Of a stretch of DNA of 17,522 nucleotides, positions 4,733 to 11,127 are shown in pieces. The stretch is from an uncultured Gammaproteobacteria bacterium (lineage in GTDB: Bacteria > Pseudomonadota > Gammaproteobacteria > Acidiferrobacterales > CAJVXG01). Below the pieces are notes generated by a model, which was not told the origin of the DNA, searched no databases, and saw nothing but the letters and a program-made list of their open reading frames with translations. Within the stretch, counting starts at the first letter, position 1. Every line of letters begins with the position of its first letter. The stretch is taken from assembly GCA_913009215.1 (NCBI GenBank), contig CAJVXG010000010.1, positions 1-17,522 of the forward strand, given 5' to 3'. The translations under genes and the position numbers were made by a program.

Positions 4733-6663
4733 AGGCTTTCATAAGTGGCTGTACTGGTCAGGATGGACATTTTTTATCCGAGTTACTTTTAAGCAAAGGC
4801 TACACCGTCTATGGCCTGGTCCGGCGCAATGCACAATCGGCTGTCATTCCAAAAGGCGTGATTGCCGTTCCAGGTGATGTAACTGATCCACAGGTAGTGC
4901 AAGTCGTTGAGAATATATTTCCGAGTGAGATTTACCATTTGGCGGCTATGTCCCATGTGTGGGAATCGTTCAAGGTGCCGCGCACCACTTTTGAGATAAA
5001 CGCACTTGGCACGTTGAACATGCTTGAAGCGGTAAAGAAAGTACGCGCACGTTTTTATAACGCGTCTACGTCTGAATTATTCGGTTCTACTCCACCGCCA
5101 CAAAATGAAAAGACGCCGTTTCATCCACGCTCACCTTACGGTGTGGCAAAAATGGCAGCATATTGGTTAACGGTAAACTACCGTGAAGCCTATGGAATTC
5201 ATGCCAGCAACGGTATTTTATTTAACCATGAGTGCGTCACAGAACAAACGCCGATAATTATCTATAAAAACGGGGATGTTGACGTTGTTCGTTTCCCGGA
5301 CATTGTTGCGGTATTGAAAAACGGTCGAAATCCACAACGGTATGAATTACCTGACACGTTAATATGGGACGGAAGTAAATGGGCGACCATCCTTGCGGTA
5401 ACGGCTACAAGACGAAGAAAGAACGACAGAGAACACACAATAAAAAATATTCATGCTAGAGCTGGCATCCTGGCAACAACAAACCATCACACCATGATCA
5501 AAGAGAACGGGGTTGAATGTAAAACCTCTGATCTGGCCGATAAGGATGAATTATTACTCTCGTATAGCATGCCTGAGAATAATGGATGGAATGTTTTATC
5601 CACCAGTATGGCCCGGTTTGTTGGTTGTATGATTGCAGACGGTCATATAACTGAAAAAGGAAATGGACAGTTCACTAAAAATAATGACGAACTTCGCTCC
5701 GAAGTCAGCAGTTTGTGGTGTCAATTATTTTCAGGGAATTACAGGGAAGATTCCTGTGAATCAGGATTTAAAAAAGGAAATATTGTAAAAAGAACAAATT
5801 TATCCGGCAATGTACAAGCGTTAAAATGGTTGCGATCCGAGATTTATACAAAAGACGGATTAAAAAAGATACCGAAATTCATACTGAATGCGTCAACAGA
5901 AATACAACAGAATTTTTTTGAGGCGTATTATGCCTGTGATGGATTAAAACAGGGAAATGGAGATTCGTTTAAAACGAACAGTTCTGTTTTAGCGCAAGGA
6001 TTAATCTACGTGTTGTCATGTCTAGACCGAACTGTGTCCACCTATCTTGAAGAGCGTGACGAGAAAGAATATTACGCCATCAATATTTTTAGAGACGGTA
6101 AAAAGGGGGATCATTTAAAAAAGAATCCAAATGAAATACGTAAAATAACAGAATCAAAAAAACACAGTGAATGGGTATTTGACATAGAAACGGATTCTAA
6201 AAAATTTATGGCAGGGGTGGGATATATTATTACGCATAATAGCCCGATGCGCGGATCAGATTTTGTTACACAGAAAGTGGCCCAAGGGGTTGCTGATATT
6301 CAAGCAGGACTGACCGACAATATTGTACTTGGGAATCTCGATGCCATCCGTGACTGGGGCCATGCAAAGGATTTTGTTAAAGGCATGTGGTTAATGTTGC
6401 AGCAGGATGAACCGGACGATTATGTCCTGGCGACAGGAGAATCGCATTCGGTCCGTGATTTATTGGACCACGCATTTGGCATGATCGGTATTAACGATTG
6501 GAAAAATTATATTACAACGGACCCGAAATATACCCGTCCTACCGAAGTTGAAACCTTGATTGGTGACGCAAGCAAAGCAAAACGGATATTGGGCTGGAAA
6601 CCAGAATATTCATTCAAGGAAATTATTACTGAAATGGTTAATGCTCGGTGTGGTGAATATTGA
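4729..6663 (+). CDS. gmd: GDP-mannose 4,6-dehydratase interrupted by an intein
   Basis: The enzyme converts GDP-D-mannose to GDP-4-keto-6-deoxy-D-mannose in the cytoplasm using bound NADP(H). The extended SDR layout is clear: GCTGQDG (7-13) is the cofactor loop, HLAAMSHV (70-77) follows, and the catalytic set T114/E116 in STSELFG plus Y137-x3-K141 in YGVAKMAAY match GMD's T/E/Y/K. The conserved NGILFNHE ends at residue 168, where a 336-aa intein (169-504) begins. The host protein resumes with SPMRGSDFVT. Removing the intein gives a 308-aa enzyme, somewhat short against roughly 320-370. SPMRG replaces the common SPRRG, as in some other GMDs. The gene starts at ATGA with the HNH gene and ends at TTGA with the next sugar gene. 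Splicing is required for activity. Confidence 0.93.
   Translation: MKAFISGCTGQDGHFLSELLLSKGYTVYGLVRRNAQSAVIPKGVIAVPGDVTDPQVVQVVENIFPSEIYHLAAMSHVWESFKVPRTTFEINALGTLNMLEAVKKVRARFYNASTSELFGSTPPPQNEKTPFHPRSPYGVAKMAAYWLTVNYREAYGIHASNGILFNHECVTEQTPIIIYKNGDVDVVRFPDIVAVLKNGRNPQRYELPDTLIWDGSKWATILAVTATRRRKNDREHTIKNIHARAGILATTNHHTMIKENGVECKTSDLADKDELLLSYSMPENNGWNVLSTSMARFVGCMIADGHITEKGNGQFTKNNDELRSEVSSLWCQLFSGNYREDSCESGFKKGNIVKRTNLSGNVQALKWLRSEIYTKDGLKKIPKFILNASTEIQQNFFEAYYACDGLKQGNGDSFKTNSSVLAQGLIYVLSCLDRTVSTYLEERDEKEYYAINIFRDGKKGDHLKKNPNEIRKITESKKHSEWVFDIETDSKKFMAGVGYIITHNSPMRGSDFVTQKVAQGVADIQAGLTDNIVLGNLDAIRDWGHAKDFVKGMWLMLQQDEPDDYVLATGESHSVRDLLDHAFGMIGINDWKNYITTDPKYTRPTEVETLIGDASKAKRILGWKPEYSFKEIITEMVNARCGEY
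5233..6240 (+). mobile_element. Intein with LAGLIDADG homing endonuclease domain
   Basis: An in-frame 336-aa insertion between Glu168 and Ser505 of the dehydratase. All splicing signatures are present, given in intein numbering. Block A is CVTEQTPIIIY (Cys1). Block B is ATTNHHTM (81-88, TxxH with histidine). Blocks F and G are WVFDIETDSKKFMAGVGY and the terminal HN (335-336). The +1 extein residue is serine, so this is a class 1 Cys/Asn/Ser intein. Two LAGLIDADG-type motifs, RFVGCMIADG (128-137) and FFEAYYACDG (228-237), each keep their acidic Asp. KKIPKFILNAS (211-221) resembles block D. The coding sequence is visibly richer in A and T and in A-runs than the extein, suggesting separate origin. 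Confidence 0.95.
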
Positions 6664-7742
6664 TTATTCATCCAATTGCCACTTCAACCTTTGACAAAGA
6701 AGAAAAAAAAGCGTTACACAAAATTATTGAGACAGGCCAGTTCACCATGGGTGAGAAGGTCGAGTTGTTTGAAAAAGCTTACGCAGAATATATCGGCAGC
6801 AAATATGCCGTGATGGTCAATTCCGGTTCCAGTGCGAATCTATTGATGGTGGCAGCGATGTCACTGCGACAGGGTGTTGGCACCGTGATCGTCCCGGCAG
6901 TCTCCTGGTCTACGTCGTATGCGCCATTCCAGCAATATGGCTGGAAGTTAAAGTTTGTTGATATTGACCGAGACACGTTGAATTACGATATGAATCAGCT
7001 CAAGGCCGCTTACACCGGTGATGAGTTGATTCTGGCAGTTAACCTGTTGGGCAACCCGAATGATTTTCGTGAGTTCCCTTCCATGAGTATTCTGGAAGAT
7101 AACTGCGAAGCCATGGGTGCCGAATACGCCAACATGCGTACCGGTAGTTTTGGTCTGATGGGTTCGCATTCCACTTTCTTTTCTCATCACATGTGTACGA
7201 TGGAAGGTGGAATTGTAACGACCGATGACGATTATTTTTATGAAATGTTGTTGTCGTTACGCTCTCATGGCTGGACACGTCATTTACCGGACGACAATAT
7301 ATTAAAGCAGGAGAAATCTGCCTACCGGTTTATCTATCCCGGTTACAACGTGCGACCTATCGAAATGATGGGGGCGTTGGGTTTGACGCAATTAAAGAAA
7401 CTTCCAGGATTTATCGAACAACGCAGGAAGAATGCAGAAGAATTCCCGTTGTGGGAACAGACAACCCCTGAATGGGGCAAGTCTTCCTGTTTCTGCTTTC
7501 CGATTATTTCATCGAACATCGACCAGATAAAGGATTATTTCGATGAGGTCGGTGTTGAACATCGTCCCATTATGTCGAACTTTGTGAAGAGTCCGGCGAT
7601 TGAATATTTTAATTATGAAATCCACGGCGAACTAGACAGCGCTGCATGGGTTGAAGAGAACGGTATTTATATTGGCAATTCCCATGAGATTATTGATTGG
7701 TCGTTTCTTGATTCACAGTTATTTGACGGATTGAAAAAATGA
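6660..7742 (+). CDS. ColD-like PLP-dependent nucleotide-sugar 3-dehydratase
   Basis: A 360-aa member of the DegT/DnrJ/EryC1/StrS PLP fold. EDNCEAMGAEY (146-156, Asp147 pairs with the pyridine nitrogen), NSGSSANLL (54-62, phosphate binding) and MEGGIVTTDD (181-190) are all in place. The position of the Schiff-base lysine is His176 (FFSHHMCTMEGG). In this family that change marks the C3 dehydratases, ColD (GDP-4-keto-6-deoxymannose) and E1 (CDP sugars), rather than aminotransferases. Because GMD lies directly upstream, the likely substrate is GDP-4-keto-6-deoxymannose and the product a 4-keto-3,6-dideoxy sugar, with glutamate supplying the amino group. There is no E3-type reductase, which also favours ColD. 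The start is TTG at a TTGA overlap with the dehydratase. A ColC-like epimerase/reductase is not in the window. Confidence 0.8.
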   Translation: MIIHPIATSTFDKEEKKALHKIIETGQFTMGEKVELFEKAYAEYIGSKYAVMVNSGSSANLLMVAAMSLRQGVGTVIVPAVSWSTSYAPFQQYGWKLKFVDIDRDTLNYDMNQLKAAYTGDELILAVNLLGNPNDFREFPSMSILEDNCEAMGAEYANMRTGSFGLMGSHSTFFSHHMCTMEGGIVTTDDDYFYEMLLSLRSHGWTRHLPDDNILKQEKSAYRFIYPGYNVRPIEMMGALGLTQLKKLPGFIEQRRKNAEEFPLWEQTTPEWGKSSCFCFPIISSNIDQIKDYFDEVGVEHRPIMSNFVKSPAIEYFNYEIHGELDSAAWVEENGIYIGNSHEIIDWSFLDSQLFDGLKK

Positions 7743-8059
7743 TTGTTGTAGATAAATGGGGAGATCGTGATCTTGAGGTTGATTTATCGGTTGATGAAGC
7801 AAAAGACGCATTAACCAATCCAGAAACAAGAATCGGAAAAGCATGGCATGGAAATGTTCTGGAAATTAAATATCAGGACAAATGGCTGCAATTAGCAAGA
7901 ACAGATTTGAAGGATGATGTTGCGACAAATCTTGTCGGGCCTTCCGATGAAGAATTATTGAATGGTACTGTGCTTGAGTTTTATAAAAGAAGGATAGTTT
8001 ACGGTGCCAGATTAACCGATAAAGCATTCAATGTAGTAGATTCTTTCAGCGATGGATAA
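7739..8059 (+). CDS. Hypothetical protein, 106 aa
   Basis: A small, acidic, soluble protein in the sugar operon that I do not recognise. It is read from ATGA at the end of the dehydratase-like gene. The sequence has alternating strands and helices (VLEIKYQDKWLQLARTDL, TVLEFYKRRIVYGARL) and no transmembrane segment, signal or obvious catalytic motif. It may be a small partner of the flanking transferases or a cupin-like relic, but it lacks the histidine pairs expected for a sugar isomerase. Codon use is somewhat more A-rich than in the flanking transferase genes. Confidence 0.7.
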   Translation: MIVVDKWGDRDLEVDLSVDEAKDALTNPETRIGKAWHGNVLEIKYQDKWLQLARTDLKDDVATNLVGPSDEELLNGTVLEFYKRRIVYGARLTDKAFNVVDSFSDG

Positions 8060-8065
8060 AAATAA

Positions 8066-8749
8066 ATGATACGTGTGGCGTTGGGTTACGACCCCATTGA
8101 AGCTGGGGCACTGTACCCCATGATTCATTCGATTCATCGTCGTTCGTCCATGCCGGTATCGATTACGCCGGTTAGTCTCACATGCTTGCGCGGTATTTTA
8201 ACGCGAGAGCGTAGTCCAATGCAGAGCAATGACTTTTCATTCTCTCGCTGGCTGGTTCCATGGATGTTCGATTATGAAGGTTGGACGATCTGGGCTGACT
8301 GCGACATGTTATTCCGTGATGACATCGCAAAGCTATGGGCACAACGTGATGATCGTTTTGCAGTCAAGGTAGTTAAACACAACCATGTTCCGCCGGAAGA
8401 CACGAAGTATCTTGGAAACAAACAAAGGAAATACGAACGCAAGAACTGGTCTTCTGTCATTTTATTCAATAATGCAAAATGTAGGGCGCTAACACCGGAC
8501 TACGTCAATATCGCGACCGGTCTTGATCTGCATCAATTCAAATGGCTTGAAGACGATCAAATAGGCGAGTTACCGCACGACTGGAATCATCTGGTTGATT
8601 ACGACAAATACGATCCAAAGGCCAAGAATGTTCATTTCACGACATACGGGCCTTATCACGATGAAGGCAGGAATTGCGATTACCACCAGGAGTGGTGGAA
8701 GGAAAAAACCCTGTCAGAAGTTATTTGCCAAACCAGAGAGTTAAAATGA
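8066..8749 (+). CDS. GT-A-type glycosyltransferase with DCD motif
   Basis: A 227-aa soluble glycosyltransferase. The N-terminus (MIRVALGYDPIEAGALYPMIHSI) and TIWADCDMLF (74-83) with DCD (78-80) are the GT8/GT-A nucleotide-sugar and metal signatures. The later NWSSVILFNNAKCRALTP (about 142-159), DLHQFKWLEDDQIGELPHDWN and HFTTYGPYHDE are typical of a phage and bacterial family often annotated only as 'glycosyltransferase'. Donor sugar unknown; with the two upstream genes, a GDP-linked deoxy sugar is a candidate. The ATG lies 6 bases after the previous stop, and the TGA overlaps the start of the radical SAM gene. Confidence 0.82.
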   Translation: MIRVALGYDPIEAGALYPMIHSIHRRSSMPVSITPVSLTCLRGILTRERSPMQSNDFSFSRWLVPWMFDYEGWTIWADCDMLFRDDIAKLWAQRDDRFAVKVVKHNHVPPEDTKYLGNKQRKYERKNWSSVILFNNAKCRALTPDYVNIATGLDLHQFKWLEDDQIGELPHDWNHLVDYDKYDPKAKNVHFTTYGPYHDEGRNCDYHQEWWKEKTLSEVICQTRELK

Positions 8750-9687
8750 TTACAGAACGGATTGATCGTGTCACAGGTATCCCGCAGAAATACAGAAAAG
8801 CATTTTTACCGCCACCGATTTCAGTGAAGATCGAACTAACCGGACGATGTAATTATTCCTGCGCCTTCTGCGCACGCGGTCAGATGTTGCGACGGCAAAG
8901 CGACATTGACAGGGAATTCTTTGAACGGGTTGTCAAAGAAATGAAAGAGGCCGGTGTTGAAGAACTCGGCCTTTTTTACTTGGGCGAGTCGTTTATGGTG
9001 CCCTGGCTACCGGAAGCCATAAAGTATGCAAAAGACATCGGGTTTGAATATGTATTCCTGACAACCAACGGTTCGTTATGTTCAGAAAAAAAAGTAAAGG
9101 CTTGTCTCGATGCTGGACTGGATTCGTTAAAGTTCTCATATAACTATTCCGATGTGGAGCAGTTCGAGAGTGTGGCAAGGGTAAAACCGAAGCTGTATGG
9201 AAAAATGATTGCCAACATGAAGTCTGCATTCGAGATTCGCGAAGAAGGTAATTACAAATGTCATTTATCTGCTTCTTATATCGAATTCGACGGCGATCAA
9301 GGAAAACGAATGCTGGAAGCCGTTGAACGAATCAAGCCTTATGTCGATGAAATTTATGCCTTGCCTTTGTATAACCAGGCTGGGTTCGTAACAAAACAAG
9401 AAGAAAAAATGGGAATGAAGTCAACTGTTGGTAACAGAGGCAGGCTTGATAATCTCCGTGATGGTCTGCCTTGCTGGGCATTGTTTTCAGAAGGCCATAT
9501 TACATGGGATGGAATATTAACAGGGTGTTGCTTCTCACATACGCCAGATTTTGATTTTGGTGATTTAACAGAATTAACTTTTATGGAAGCATGGAATTCA
9601 GAACGTGCGCAGTGGTTTAGAGAAAAACATCTAAAGAAGACCATAAAAAATACTCCATGTGAGAAATGTTTCGTGGCTGCTGCGTAG
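8746..9687 (+). CDS. Radical SAM / SPASM-domain protein
   Basis: A 313-aa protein starting at the ATGA overlap; an in-frame start 72 nt upstream would lie inside the glycosyltransferase and is rejected. C35-x3-C39-x2-C42 (CNYSCAFC) is the 4Fe-4S and S-adenosylmethionine site, and ELTGRCN before it is typical. FYLGESFM (77-84) sits where the SAM-binding 'GGEP' strand is expected. The C-terminal region carries further cysteines, C243, C261, C262, C305 and C308 (PCEKC), with GDL..LTFMEAWNSE between. That is a SPASM/Twitch pattern for auxiliary iron-sulfur clusters. SPASM proteins modify peptides or small substrates; this one lies with sugar genes, so a carbohydrate-linked reaction is possible but unproved. 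It lies 3 bases before the terminase. Confidence 0.85.
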   Translation: MITERIDRVTGIPQKYRKAFLPPPISVKIELTGRCNYSCAFCARGQMLRRQSDIDREFFERVVKEMKEAGVEELGLFYLGESFMVPWLPEAIKYAKDIGFEYVFLTTNGSLCSEKKVKACLDAGLDSLKFSYNYSDVEQFESVARVKPKLYGKMIANMKSAFEIREEGNYKCHLSASYIEFDGDQGKRMLEAVERIKPYVDEIYALPLYNQAGFVTKQEEKMGMKSTVGNRGRLDNLRDGLPCWALFSEGHITWDGILTGCCFSHTPDFDFGDLTELTFMEAWNSERAQWFREKHLKKTIKNTPCEKCFVAAA

Positions 9688-9690
9688 ATT

Positions 9691-11127
9691 ATGCTTGATG
9701 ACGCACTGGAAGCCATACAGGGCCTGGATAATTATACAAAAGAACATCGCATGGAGTTCTACAAGCCCTACGATTATCAATTAGCATTTCATAGCGCAAA
9801 AGGACATGGCACCAATAGTCCTGCGAAACAACGTGGCCTCATGGCAGCAAACCAGATCGGTAAGACCCGATCAGGCGCAGAAGAAACCGCCATGCACTTG
9901 ACCGGGTTATATCCTGAATGGTGGCAGGGTGAGCGTTTCAGCCATGCTGTGCAATGTCTGGTGGCTTCCAATACCAATGAAACGACCCGTGATCGCTGTC
10001 AGGGTGAAATGTTCGGCGATCCGACAGATGAAAAATTGCTGGGAACAGGGTCCGTACCAAAACACCTGATTGGTGAAAAGGTACGCAAACCCGGCGTTCC
10101 GAATGCGTATGATTCGATATTAATAAAACACACCTCTGGCGGATGGTCTAAAGCTTATTTTCGTGCCTATGAACAAGGACCAAAAAAATTCATGGGCTAT
10201 CGAAATGACGTAACGTGGGCCGATGAAGAGCCACCGTTACTGATCTGGACCCAGATGCTGCGCGGTACGATTTCTACCGATGGCATCATTTATGTGACTT
10301 TCACACCGGAAGAAGGAATGACCCAGGTCGTCGCAGGATTTATCAACGATCTGAAAGAAGGCCAGGCATTGATTCGTGCGACATGGGATGACGCACCGCA
10401 TTTAACCGCAGAGCTGAAAGACCAGAAATTACAACAGTTACCGGAACACGAACGCGCCATGCGCGCCCGTGGCGAACCATTAATGGGGTCGGGCCTGGTC
10501 TTCCCGATTTCAGAAGAAATCCTGTCTGTCGAACCGTTTGAAATTCCACTGCATTTTGCCCGTATCAATGGCATCGACTTTGGTTGGGACCATCCCTTCG
10601 CCTGTGCGTTTATCGCTGTCGATAGAGATTCAGACACGGTTTATATCTATGACGGCTATCGTAAGCGCCAGACACTGCCGCCAATGCACGCAGCCGCAAT
10701 AAAGGCCCGTGGCGACTGGATACCGACAGTATGGCCGCATGACGGCCTGAATACCGATAAACAGTCTGGAAAGCCACTACGCGACGTATACAGCGAAAAT
10801 GGCGTCAATATGCACCACCAGATGTTTACGAATCCGCCGCCAGTCGGTGAACAGGAAGGAAAGGGCGGTAATTCACCAGAGGTCGGCATTATCGAAATGC
10901 TGACCATGATGGAAACAGGTCGATTCAAGGTATTTACAACAGTCAAACCATTTTGGGAAGAATTCCGTATGTACCACCGAAAGAGCGATGGGAAAATTGT
11001 GGCATTGAATGACGATTTCATTTGCGCCGTGCGCCATGCCGTAATGATGCGGCGTCATGCAACGACAAAATCCGTGCGAGCGCCGGTACAGCATATTTCT
11101 GCTGGAATCAGTAACTGGGGTAATTGA
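9691..11127 (+). CDS. terL: Large terminase subunit
   Basis: The DNA-packaging motor ATPase and nuclease that docks on the portal and cuts concatemers. The 478-aa length is normal. A variant Walker A is AANQIGKT (52-59). Walker B with catalytic glutamate is DVTWADEE (173-180), followed by a motif III-like VTFTP (201-205). The RNase H-like nuclease half opens with INGIDFGWDHP (291-301, Asp295), and later acidic residues appear at WPHDG and NDDFICAVRHA. The start is ATG 9691 with no clear Shine-Dalgarno sequence, 3 bases after the radical SAM stop, so late packaging genes probably share a transcript with the glycan cassette. No small terminase gene is recognisable nearby. Its TGA overlaps the portal ATG by one base. 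Confidence 0.95.
   Translation: MLDDALEAIQGLDNYTKEHRMEFYKPYDYQLAFHSAKGHGTNSPAKQRGLMAANQIGKTRSGAEETAMHLTGLYPEWWQGERFSHAVQCLVASNTNETTRDRCQGEMFGDPTDEKLLGTGSVPKHLIGEKVRKPGVPNAYDSILIKHTSGGWSKAYFRAYEQGPKKFMGYRNDVTWADEEPPLLIWTQMLRGTISTDGIIYVTFTPEEGMTQVVAGFINDLKEGQALIRATWDDAPHLTAELKDQKLQQLPEHERAMRARGEPLMGSGLVFPISEEILSVEPFEIPLHFARINGIDFGWDHPFACAFIAVDRDSDTVYIYDGYRKRQTLPPMHAAAIKARGDWIPTVWPHDGLNTDKQSGKPLRDVYSENGVNMHHQMFTNPPPVGEQEGKGGNSPEVGIIEMLTMMETGRFKVFTTVKPFWEEFRMYHRKSDGKIVALNDDFICAVRHAVMMRRHATTKSVRAPVQHISAGISNWGN

Noticed and set aside
6691..6719. TTGACA with 17-bp spacer and TTACAC, sigma-70-like promoter
   Set aside because: The -10 element is poor (three of six bases) and the site lies within codons of a conserved enzyme in an operon with no transcription gap; it is most likely chance.
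8674..8745. Upstream in-frame extension of the radical SAM gene
   Set aside because: It lies inside the glycosyltransferase coding region, while ATG 8746 has an ATGA overlap like its neighbours.
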